Below are positions 18,201-25,718 of a stretch of 29,047 nucleotides of DNA, in pieces. The DNA comes from a virus, in IMG/VR virus record IMGVR_UViG_3300030333_005253, positions 1 to 29,047 of that record, one strand, 5' to 3'. Positions within the stretch are counted from its first letter, which is position 1; each line of letters opens with the position of its first letter. Position numbers and translations under genes: made by a program. Under the pieces are notes generated by a model that did not search any database, was not told the DNA's origin, and worked only from the letters and a program-made list of their open reading frames with translations.

Positions 18201-21200
18201 GAAGTTATCCCAGTATCTGAAAAATTCTTTAATCCACTAGTATGAACTAAATTGTTGACAGGAGTACTTGACTCTTTCCATGTAATAGGACTTTTAATAG
18301 TGTATGAAAGATTTTGATAGTAATCATTATCTGGAATTACTTGGTTATCTTCATCTAATTTTCCAACACTATCTTGCCAACCAATATCTTTTTTATTTGA
18401 ATAATCAACTAAAAATCTACCAGTATTATACTCAATTAATTCTATTGTTGCTATATTTCCAGATTGTTTACCAGTGATATTTTGATTTACTGATAGTTCA
18501 TATGTACCATATACTTTAATTAATCCTTTTATATCAACATCAGTAATTACTAAATCTCTTTCTATATTATCTACAATAAGTTTTTCACCTACAATAAAAG
18601 TAGATTTTTCTTGAGTAATATTAAATGAAGGATAATCATCTTCATGTATAATAGTTCCAATTGAATCTTGGATAGTTTTAGCAATACCAGTTGTGGTTGT
18701 TAAACCAGCCACATGAATTGTTACTTTATCTTGTACTCCAGATTTATCATAACTATAAACTTCGAGGAATTTATATCCATAATCTGCAGAGTTAAATCCA
18801 GATCCTGCAGTACCAACTTTCTGTATTCCTTCTATGAATACCTTATCACCAGTTTTAAATGGATCTGCTGAGAAATTTAATGGTGGAGTTGTTAAAGTAC
18901 AAGTAAATGTAGTTCCTATACCAGCAGAAACAGAATCAACTTCTACAATACTAATTCCATTTGAATTATTTTTAGTGTATAATTTTGTAGTTTTTTCAGA
19001 AAGTCCTTTTGGTGTTTGTTCTATACGTACTTTACTAATAGAATTACCAACTACTTCAGCTTCTAAAATACCACTATCAATTACTTTTCCACTATCAGTA
19101 TTTACAATTACAATATCTGGTGCTTTAGTATAATTTCTACCACCATTTGTGACTGTAATAATACCTATAGTATTAGAATCTTTAATAGTAATTAATGGAG
19201 ATATAAAAGCAGTTGGTTGTAAAGTTTTATCCGAAGAGTATTCAAAACCTTCATTAATAATTCTCACTTTTCCACTATTTCCTATAGTATTTGATTCTGC
19301 AACTATCGAAGCATCTATTCCATTAACAGAATTTGTTGAGCTAAAATCTGGTACTTTTTTATATCCACTTCCACCAGAAACAATATTAATTTTACTTATG
19401 GGACCTTGTGCACTTACAGAAGTAGTTGTATATTTTAATATAGAGCAATCTGAAGAACCATACGATAATCTTTCAGGAATTTCATCTAAATCAATATTAA
19501 ATGTAGTAGTTCCTACACCAGAAAGAACATAATCTGAAGTATAAGAACTATCAACAAATAATATTTCTGAATGATTATTTACTAAAGTATCTGCAGTACT
19601 CAAATATCCAGATTTTTCTAAATTATAATATAATTTTGTAGGTAATATATTTGTAGTTGTAGAATCAGTATTATAATTAATTGTTACTGCGGCACCCACT
19701 ACTCCTCCAGTAGTATCAATACCAATTATGGTAAATCCAGAAGTTGTAGCTGTGGAAACAAATTCATTCTTAAATTCATTATCATAGAAAAGTTTAAAAT
19801 AATGATTATCTAATGAAGAATCAGATACATCAAAAACTAAATTATTACCTCTAACTGCTGTAATTCTTGGATTAATCGGTGATATGGTATGAGTTTGCCC
19901 TCCTGTATTTGCAAATCCAATGACAGTGGGTGGATTAACTTTGGAGTCAATAAGTGTTTCACAAAGTTTAATATAGTCATTATTAACCTTATAGGTATAA
20001 TAAGAACCTGTAGATAATCCAGAAATAGGTAATGTAGACGAATAACTGACTCTATCTCCAGTATTTAAATTATGATCTAATATTTCAATTTGATTAGTTG
20101 TCGTATTAATCTTAGAAGCGTCAACTGTACGTGGGTTAATTATAATATTTTTAATATTATCATCCCATTTAACAGATACTGAAGTAGCAGTTGTACCTAC
20201 ACCAACAGCAAATTTTGGTAAAGATGTCAATTCTACTTTATCACCCAATCTCATTCCATGATCAGTTGAAACAGAAACAACACAATTAACTCTGTCAAGT
20301 GATGCTTGTTTTTGAATAAATTGACTTTCTATTAAAAATTCATCATTATCTTCTAATTGTGCTACAGTATTACGGAAATATACCTCTTCATATGCATCAC
20401 CAGTGTGATCAGTACCAATACCAGTCTTTATTCCAATAGTGTTTATTGTCTTATTAACAACATATACATTAGTGGTAAGTCCAGATGCTGGTAAATTAAA
20501 TGGTGTTGCTGAAACATTGGTTGAAATTGAAAGAGTCCCACCAGTAGGTATGGTTAAAGTGACTGCTTCATTAGTCTCAAATGGATGATTTTCAATATAA
20601 ATTGTCCTAGTTGGAATAGTTCTTGTAACCTGACCATCTCCAAAATCAAATGTTCTAACATTTGCATAGGATCCAACTGTTGCTATTCCAGTTAAGGTAC
20701 CAACTCCTATAGATTCACTAGCATTAAAATATGCCTTTTTATTAATAGTAGACTCAAAATAATCTAATTTTTTAGGAATTGTGAATGAATCTGGTCTAAA
20801 TTCTAATTTTGTAGATATACTATGGGAAGTTCCAGGTAATCCTCTTCTAATTCTAAGTATATTGAGATTTTTATATACATCTAATAATTTTACAGTTTCA
20901 CTTCCAATTCCTATAGTACTACCAATAGAAACTTCTGGAATTTGGTTTACATATATTTCTGTAGTAGCAGCTCCTGGAGATGCATCAGTGCCAGTAATTG
21001 GTGCAATAAGATTTGCATAATATGAAGTAATACCTATCTTATGTTGGCCATTCAATTCTGTAAGATAAGTACTAAATCCAGAAACTACAATATTATCACC
21101 TTCTCTTAAATTATGTTCTGGTAAAATAGATACTTTTACTTTACTTTCATCTTCCCATGTAAAAATTGCTGTTGGATAATTTTCTATAGTAGTTTCTACA

Positions 21201-24200
21201 TTAACTATATCTTTTCCTTCTATTGAAGATATTTTTGATATTAACCCATTACCACTTGTACCCTTATTATCAAAAGTTAAAACATCATTTACTTTATAAT
21301 TATTTCCTTTGTTAATAATATTCATACTATTAACAAATCCATCAGTTACAGATTCAATAACTGCTTTTTGTCTTGTAATTTCATTTGTTTCAATAATAAA
21401 ATCATTTCCTGCAAAATTATCAGATATTTTATATGGAAAAGTATTTCTAAGTAAATTTGAATTATTTAAATCAAAATCTTGATCTAAAGTAATATTATCA
21501 GATAATGTACTACATCTATATGAATCACCTACAAAATATGGAAATTCTGGATTTCCATCATTATCAATTGTAGCATAGTATGCGTAAACACCATTAGGAA
21601 ATTCTGGAGTTTTTGCAAATCTACCATTATGCTCATCAAGATCTCCATTACCTATAAATTTATAATCTTCTACAAAGAATCCCTCTGGGAATAGTGTAGT
21701 TGATGGTCTATCTTCAATGTTAGAAGCATCTTTTACATATCCAGTAATTAATCTTCGTGCATTATTACTAATTGAAGGATCTTCATATCCATATGAACCA
21801 TAAATTGGATTACCATCATAAGCCCACCCAATTATATTAGATGCAACACTTCCATCACTATTTTCATTAAATCTTTGTCTTAAAGTATCAAAATATCCAG
21901 AAATTGAATATTGTAAATTATTATTAGATTCTTCAAGATATTCACTTATTGGGGAATTACTATTTCGACGATTTTCCGCAGTATTAACTGATAATTTTCT
22001 GACTTTACCATCAATATATGCATTAGATCCTGCAGATTTAACTAAAATAGTAGTATGTAATGGAGTTGTGGAATATCCAATACCTGGATTTATAACTTTA
22101 ACATCAACTATTTTTCCATCACTAATAACGGGTCTCAATTCGGCACCAGAACCTAATTCATCTCTTCCACTAACATCTTTAACTATTAAATCGGGAATAG
22201 AACTATATTCCTTTCCTCCAAATTCTATATTTACATTTGTAAGTTCAGTTCCAATAACAATTGGTTTTAATTCAGCATTTTTACCACTTTTTATAGATAT
22301 ATTTGGTTTTTTCTCAAAATTTAATATATCTGAACCATAACCAGCTCCGCCTTCATATACATATGCATCAACAATACTACCCCTTACTATGGGAGTAGTC
22401 GTGATTACTTGAGAAGTACTACCAATTCCAGCAGAAGTATAATTTACATTAACTTCAATTGGAAGATAGTAGAAGTTATGATAACTACTTCCAGCTCCCA
22501 CAGATGTAATATTTACAGGTTTTCTTCTTTCATAGAATGATGTTATTGTTCCTCCTACACCAGCATTTGCAACATTGAAAGAATGATCATCTACCTTTAA
22601 AATTCTATATTGAGTAGATGTTGTTGTTATTCCAGTAGATGTGGTTAAACCTGTAATATCTACTCCAACACCACCATCTAAAGGATCATTAGAATATAAT
22701 ATCTTATCGCCATCATTAAATCCATGATTTTTAAAATTAATAGTGTTACTAACAGTATTAATTCCTGTAGGCTTAACAATTAATTTTCTATTAGTATACC
22801 CACTACCACCATTAATTACATCTATTTCTGATAATGTAAATTTACTAGAAACAGTTTTAAATTTATGAATTCCTGTTGAATTAATACCACTAAACACAAT
22901 AGTATTGATTCCACTAGAATATTCACCAAATGATGGATATAGTTTAACCGTCAAATTATTGTCAATTGATGTAAAATACCTTCCACCATTAGACAATGTT
23001 GATGTACCAATACCAACTCCTGTTGCTAAATTATTATTAGAATCATATATTACTTCTTGACCATCAGTAAAATAATGATTCTCTAAGAATATTAATTGAG
23101 ATCCTCCTATTGTTACACCACCAGAATTTACAGTTCCTCTTCCATCAAATTTAACTTCTCTAGATCTTTTTGTAACTATTGGTTCAAGAACTGCTCCTTC
23201 ACCATTACCACCACTTACTGTAACTGAAGATACGTCAGCAATATCAAAATCTAATTCATCTACATAAACTTTTTCAACACTTCCACTAATTACAGGTCTA
23301 GCATAGGCAGTTGATCCTATTCCAGCAGAAATTGATATTTTTGGTAAATTAATAGCATCATAACCACTACCACTGTTTAATACATTTAAAGACTCTAATT
23401 TCCCATAATATACATTATCATATGATTTATAACCTTTAATCTCAACACCATTAATCAACATTCCAATATTTTCTGGAGTAGTTAATTCATTAGATCCATT
23501 TTTAATATTTGATGGTAATGCAAATTTCTTTAATAATTTTTGTGCTCCAATTGTAGAAGATCTCTGTGAATACAATGTAAATGTATGTGTACCAAAATCT
23601 CCTGATGGTGGTGAAAGATTTAAAGATACATCATCTTCAATAAAAGATGATGAATTATATAACTTAATAGATTGTCCATCAGATAAAACTTTAACATAAT
23701 ATGATCCTGTTATTAATCCACTAATAGGGACACTATCTGGCTGATAATATACCCTGTCGCCAGTAATAAATGGTGCTTTATTGTCAAATTTTATAGTAGT
23801 ATATTCACCATTTGATAATATATCAGTTAAATTACTAACAGAATTTATTTTATCAGAATTAATATTTTTTGTTATTTGATAAGTATATGGTGCAGTATAT
23901 CCTTCCATCCCTGATGGTAATGAATTAGATGCAACATATGCATATTCATCATCATCTTTATCAACATAAAGATTTTGTATGTCAGATATAATTTTATCAT
24001 TTCCATATTGAATTGGGAGTATATTACTATTTGCTTTATTGATCTTTCTTCTCAATGCATAAGAAATACCTGAAACAGGTGTAAAACCAGTAAACTCTTT
24101 TAATTGTATTGAACGTCCATTTATATCAACAATATAAGGTTCTGAAATAGAACCAAAATCAACTTCACCATCACTAAACAAACTTGTAGTAGTTGAATTA

Positions 24201-25717
24201 AATGATTCTGTTGTAGGATATACTACTTTATCAGAACCACCTAACCCATCTTTTTCTACGATTTCTATTCTATCTCCTATTTTTAAACTTGATCTATCAA
24301 TATCACTTTTAAGGGTTAATGATAAAGTCTCTCCAAAATTTAAAATATCATACGTAGAACTAGTATTGTATATCCAAGAATTTGCAAATATTTGTTTATA
24401 AGTTTTAGTACCTTCTGTTGGATTTTCTATTAAATCACCAAGACTCTTAACTGAGATTATATCACCCTCAGAAACCTTTAAATTCTTAGATACTTGCTCG
24501 AATTTAGATAATACTCCAGTTAATCTTAATTCTACACGTTTTGAAGAGTCTCCATCTTCAAATCCATAATAAATTTCATCAGATCTAATATTATCAGCAA
24601 TATCTATGTCTTTATTAACTCCAGAAGATGAAGACCATGTGCATCCTATAAATTGATTGATACTTTTATCTGAATAGGTAATACTATTAATACCAGATAT
24701 TACCATTCCAGTTTTTGCAAATCCAACTGTAGAATCTACAGAAATTATAGAAGAACCTATAGAAACTTCTTCAAGACTTTTTGTACTTGGTGTGATATTA
24801 AAATTACCTTCAACATAATTATTATCATCATATCCTATGAAGAGTGAAAGTTTAAAATATTGCTTATTTTCTCTCGTAAATGGTTCAACTTCTGATATTG
24901 ATGCTAATGTATTAGAATCTGTAGATTTTGTAAGGGTTTGTCCTACTAATTTTGTAGGATTTCCAGAAATTATTTCAGCAATCGCAACTTCTCTTCTAAT
25001 ATAGTTTGCAGAAGATGGCTTAATTAAAAATTCTTCTAAATTTACTACAGTTGGTGTTACTCCATATAAAACATTAAAAAGAATTCTAATTGATTCATCA
25101 GTTCCTTTTGATTGATAGAAAGATTTTACTTCTTTTATAAAATTACTAACATCTAATTTTTTATCTAAATTAATATTTTCAAATCCAGGTGCAAAAGTAT
25201 ATCTTAATTTTTTATAAAAATCCTTAAGAAATAAGGAACTTAAATTCTGTACATTCTTATTAGCAAGATGTCCATCCTCAGAAGTAGAAGAAAATACAAG
25301 TTCTTCTTGACTTACATCACCGTGATATGACGTAATACCACTAAATCCACGTTTACATCCAGTAAATGTATTAGTTGTTAGACCAGTATATGTAATTATT
25401 TCATTATCAATCTTTAATAGTCCATATTCTGATGGAAATCCTTTTGTACTATTAACAGTAATAGTAGTATCTGTAGATGTAACATCAGATTCAAGAGTAG
25501 TGCTATCTACTACAACTTCAGGTGTTAAATTATCAAGTTTCAAATATTGATCTAAATTTTCTGCAATATCAACAGGACCACCTTGATATTCTTGAGAAAT
25601 ATAATATTGCTTTAAAAAATCTACAGCTTTTGGATTTTCATCCAAAAGAAATTCAGGTAATTGGTTATTAATTATCTGTTGAATCTTTACTCTAGATTCA
25701 AATCCAGTCTTTATCAT
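12257..25717 (-). CDS. Giant modular baseplate structural protein (4486 aa), gene 7 position
   Basis: One open frame of 13.5 kb, almost half the window, between gp6 and gp8, exactly where T4 has gene 7 (1032 aa). I see no residue-level match to T4 gp7, so orthology is inferred from order only. Residues 1-60 (SRVKIQQIINNQLPEFLLDE, AVDFLKQYYISQEYQGGPVD) look like an assembly domain. The rest is a mosaic: LKIDNEIITYTG modules (near 81-132, with weaker copies near 321, 1583 and 3142); many GG-x-x-Y units; at least nine H-x-F-x-x-G-D units; a YHYH-type domain (about 1293-1403); LFINSIFQTP (about 3310); three or four Cys/His-HxYPRxTDP repeats (about 3450-3840); and FITINGIIQNPGESY with FEGGTSFVF (about 4036-4080). 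Predicted all-beta, no membrane segment. It starts one base after the gp6 stop (TAATATG) with no clear ribosome binding site, so it may depend on coupling. A tape-measure role is unlikely. Confidence 0.85.
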   Translation of the reverse strand: MIKTGFESRVKIQQIINNQLPEFLLDENPKAVDFLKQYYISQEYQGGPVDIAENLDQYLKLDNLTPEVVVDSTTLESDVTSTDTTITVNSTKGFPSEYGLLKIDNEIITYTGLTTNTFTGCKRGFSGITSYHGDVSQEELVFSSTSEDGHLANKNVQNLSSLFLKDFYKKLRYTFAPGFENINLDKKLDVSNFIKEVKSFYQSKGTDESIRILFNVLYGVTPTVVNLEEFLIKPSSANYIRREVAIAEIISGNPTKLVGQTLTKSTDSNTLASISEVEPFTRENKQYFKLSLFIGYDDNNYVEGNFNITPSTKSLEEVSIGSSIISVDSTVGFAKTGMVISGINSITYSDKSINQFIGCTWSSSSGVNKDIDIADNIRSDEIYYGFEDGDSSKRVELRLTGVLSKFEQVSKNLKVSEGDIISVKSLGDLIENPTEGTKTYKQIFANSWIYNTSSTYDILNFGETLSLTLKSDIDRSSLKIGDRIEIVEKDGLGGSDKVVYPTTESFNSTTTSLFSDGEVDFGSISEPYIVDINGRSIQLKEFTGFTPVSGISYALRRKINKANSNILPIQYGNDKIISDIQNLYVDKDDDEYAYVASNSLPSGMEGYTAPYTYQITKNINSDKINSVSNLTDILSNGEYTTIKFDNKAPFITGDRVYYQPDSVPISGLITGSYYVKVLSDGQSIKLYNSSSFIEDDVSLNLSPPSGDFGTHTFTLYSQRSSTIGAQKLLKKFALPSNIKNGSNELTTPENIGMLINGVEIKGYKSYDNVYYGKLESLNVLNSGSGYDAINLPKISISAGIGSTAYARPVISGSVEKVYVDELDFDIADVSSVTVSGGNGEGAVLEPIVTKRSREVKFDGRGTVNSGGVTIGGSQLIFLENHYFTDGQEVIYDSNNNLATGVGIGTSTLSNGGRYFTSIDNNLTVKLYPSFGEYSSGINTIVFSGINSTGIHKFKTVSSKFTLSEIDVINGGSGYTNRKLIVKPTGINTVSNTINFKNHGFNDGDKILYSNDPLDGGVGVDITGLTTSTGITTTSTQYRILKVDDHSFNVANAGVGGTITSFYERRKPVNITSVGAGSSYHNFYYLPIEVNVNYTSAGIGSTSQVITTTPIVRGSIVDAYVYEGGAGYGSDILNFEKKPNISIKSGKNAELKPIVIGTELTNVNIEFGGKEYSSIPDLIVKDVSGRDELGSGAELRPVISDGKIVDVKVINPGIGYSTTPLHTTILVKSAGSNAYIDGKVRKLSVNTAENRRNSNSPISEYLEESNNNLQYSISGYFDTLRQRFNENSDGSVASNIIGWAYDGNPIYGSYGYEDPSISNNARRLITGYVKDASNIEDRPSTTLFPEGFFVEDYKFIGNGDLDEHNGRFAKTPEFPNGVYAYYATIDNDGNPEFPYFVGDSYRCSTLSDNITLDQDFDLNNSNLLRNTFPYKISDNFAGNDFIIETNEITRQKAVIESVTDGFVNSMNIINKGNNYKVNDVLTFDNKGTSGNGLISKISSIEGKDIVNVETTIENYPTAIFTWEDESKVKVSILPEHNLREGDNIVVSGFSTYLTELNGQHKIGITSYYANLIAPITGTDASPGAATTEIYVNQIPEVSIGSTIGIGSETVKLLDVYKNLNILRIRRGLPGTSHSISTKLEFRPDSFTIPKKLDYFESTINKKAYFNASESIGVGTLTGIATVGSYANVRTFDFGDGQVTRTIPTRTIYIENHPFETNEAVTLTIPTGGTLSISTNVSATPFNLPASGLTTNVYVVNKTINTIGIKTGIGTDHTGDAYEEVYFRNTVAQLEDNDEFLIESQFIQKQASLDRVNCVVSVSTDHGMRLGDKVELTSLPKFAVGVGTTATSVSVKWDDNIKNIIINPRTVDASKINTTTNQIEILDHNLNTGDRVSYSSTLPISGLSTGSYYTYKVNNDYIKLCETLIDSKVNPPTVIGFANTGGQTHTISPINPRITAVRGNNLVFDVSDSSLDNHYFKLFYDNEFKNEFVSTATTSGFTIIGIDTTGGVVGAAVTINYNTDSTTTNILPTKLYYNLEKSGYLSTADTLVNNHSEILFVDSSYTSDYVLSGVGTTTFNIDLDEIPERLSYGSSDCSILKYTTTSVSAQGPISKINIVSGGSGYKKVPDFSSTNSVNGIDASIVAESNTIGNSGKVRIINEGFEYSSDKTLQPTAFISPLITIKDSNTIGIITVTNGGRNYTKAPDIVIVNTDSGKVIDSGILEAEVVGNSISKVRIEQTPKGLSEKTTKLYTKNNSNGISIVEVDSVSAGIGTTFTCTLTTPPLNFSADPFKTGDKVFIEGIQKVGTAGSGFNSADYGYKFLEVYSYDKSGVQDKVTIHVAGLTTTTGIAKTIQDSIGTIIHEDDYPSFNITQEKSTFIVGEKLIVDNIERDLVITDVDIKGLIKVYGTYELSVNQNITGKQSGNIATIELIEYNTGRFLVDYSNKKDIGWQDSVGKLDEDNQVIPDNDYYQNLSYTIKSPITWKESSTPVNNLVHTSGLKNFSDTGITSTTNVGIGSSVGSIVIKDILEENRVDTINNFDLAIDIDLVGDSSKFLKLKTQKLTDYTICKTNAVLPIDNINQQFSNLGDDPDTFVDLFKLSSSLSYDSILVRVNEAFENNQVQLTELVILNDGDNNFLLEKGSLDNAGTEVNHLEDKSYGTFSIYVNEFNDSYLRFTPKDTIFTDYDLKYRKSIFDGSTSGIGTQTVGFIDLTGAAVGVASTTNVAGITSSIIGVGTHKFNSLFVNTQVIDNTTREMNFVDIFLVHDGTNTYISDYYFDSDKKFTSDSPIGSFNADISSGLLSLNYTNDTEHDVSLKSKIVGFGTTATGEGTYRFKLTTQDDGQERTSIYQSSFESTVSAAATTVFSLNKNLFNAVKSYVEVGMGVSKALHEVLTINDRTTNVYVQQSPFLSVASTTAYDSAQGIGTFGGVYSGDNFILKFYPDASMTSEIKISSFNECFYTFVDTVNTPPDATYGNVVESISTKGYNALKGRRINRTEFPATYNGDYIFAKSFNPKDSNDLNLATGTFTIKNHFFSTGEELKYTPKATFVGVGSTAMTDSTGTPLPSSVFAIKVTDDSFQIATTRALAEAGTNATFASSGEGNAHELSMAKSNEKSLISIDNITQYPLIYTPILHTLSGNGGQIGTASTIFALSGIGTIAPEDILRINDEYVKVRNVGFGTTAIGPITGVGASTIVNVDRAVVGSSATSHTDGSNVRLYKGSYNIVGKNIHFITPPTGTPTILKDNSNLDFPKSDFNGRVFLRQNYDTNQIYDDISDQFTGIATSFTLTVGGANTAGIGTTGGNGILFINSIFQTPSTSNNPENNFEIIDPEVNIAGVSTVRFSGITTNDGTDLGGEVYISESDVNMNQLPRGGVVVSLGATGGIGYAPLLGAQIRPITGAGGSITSVVGFATTGSALSISTASYNNVTGLMDVTTVEQHGLVIGETNEVTMVGLHFTCTAEHAGVTTTIFPDTINDRPFNITGIASVNTFTADVGVCTIPHTYVGSGDVMPWYGDLTYGQGYNDIISIGIAVTDKGYEHRFIGADTDSILVAGVGALTPTDAFYESHSGRLILTINNHNLTTSNTIGIGTNSLLFSCSRDNHSTSHQYPRVTDPIYNNMAVSIAATTLNTIEVNVGAASSGSGATITAHPVGVNTHIFISGATNGIRRLSGTPGNLSATSGTLYDPSTGVLTITTTGVHLLGGALPKDITGADYTATTGIMTVTSASHGFSNGDYVKIAENSLTFTCDKDGGVSSHTYPRNTDPIYNKWISIANKTTNTFELQVGISTAGNYAHTYTGGTATNAVKKATSFIGISTGAITFTCAQDSHKTLHSYPRTTDPFHWTDGKVLGVETVGTTTSFTVNVGKSPNGSGGALTFNIGAAGTNYTNPRVFVSDPSYSNLNIKGISRLGQGVTDETGTGLLVDIAVSAASTVDLGSNTFEVTDYKIARNGYAFKRGDVIKPVGLVTARTLQNVVSELELTVDEIFTDTFAAWQFGEFDFIDSIKKYQDGKRVRFPLYYNNQLLSFESQAGSYVDLQNNLFITINGIIQNPGESYLFEGGTSFVFTTAPKEEDNVAIFFYRGTRNLDDSLVTGIKKTLQRGDSVRVHRKDAETETQDSRTIYDLSYSDKFETNVYSGKGVDDVNYKPLSWTKQKIESVINGEVAYKSRDSIESQIYPVSKIIGNVGTSQTSIFVDSIELFEYDNAVNYETITISNNSYPVAAAITATVSAAGTISGLHITNGGTNYNTAPTIKISAPPNIKAWDAQSNAYVGVGSTATATLGISGVGTVNSFAITNSGAGYTIAPQIVVSVPNPTFEYMANVNGQGFSGIVTGITTTTVGISTLGFKFFVSKSTAGWTGMEVGNPLYIFDTNLGYGATSIDRTGSDSAVVGIGTTFLDNIYIIDSFSYSGTTGIVTTLIHSNPVGIATSMGTKTIGKFSWGKLTGTRSSSPVSIAVTGNVVDVGITTFPVIQRRGTGLRSTGALPKLL
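14200..15370 (-). repeat. Protein-level repeats with Cys/His and HxYPRxTDP motif in the giant gene
   Basis: Three clear copies of C-x-x-D-x-(H/G)-x-x-x-H-x-Y-P-R-x-T-D-P end near 14940, 14492 and 14266 (CSRDNHSTSHQYPRVTDP, CDKDGGVSSHTYPRNTDP, CAQDSHKTLHSYPRTTDP). A divergent one ends near 15364 (CTAEHAGVTTTIFPDT). Most are preceded by a TG-x-(L/M)-x-(V/I)-T segment, some with an HGFSNGD-type motif, and an LTFTC strand, giving a unit of about 75 residues or a multiple. Confidence 0.75.
21510..21840 (-). other. YHYH-type domain within the giant baseplate protein
   Basis: Residues about 1293-1403 read WAYDGNPIYGSYGYED ... ITGYV ... FFVEDYKFIGNGDLDEHNGR ... FPNGVYAYYATID ... FPYFVGDSYR. This fits the YHYH domain pattern (DGNPIYG...GY, DEHNGR, PNGVYAYY, PYFVG) that occurs in bacterial secreted proteins and in marine phage baseplate proteins. 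Its biochemical role is not established as far as I know. Confidence 0.7.
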
Positions 25718-25718
25718 A

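Noticed and set aside
12257-25717. Giant protein as a tail tape measure
   Set aside because: Tape measures are mainly helical and lie in the tail-tube region; this one is all-beta, rich in Gly/Ser/Thr turns, and lies between baseplate genes 6 and 8.
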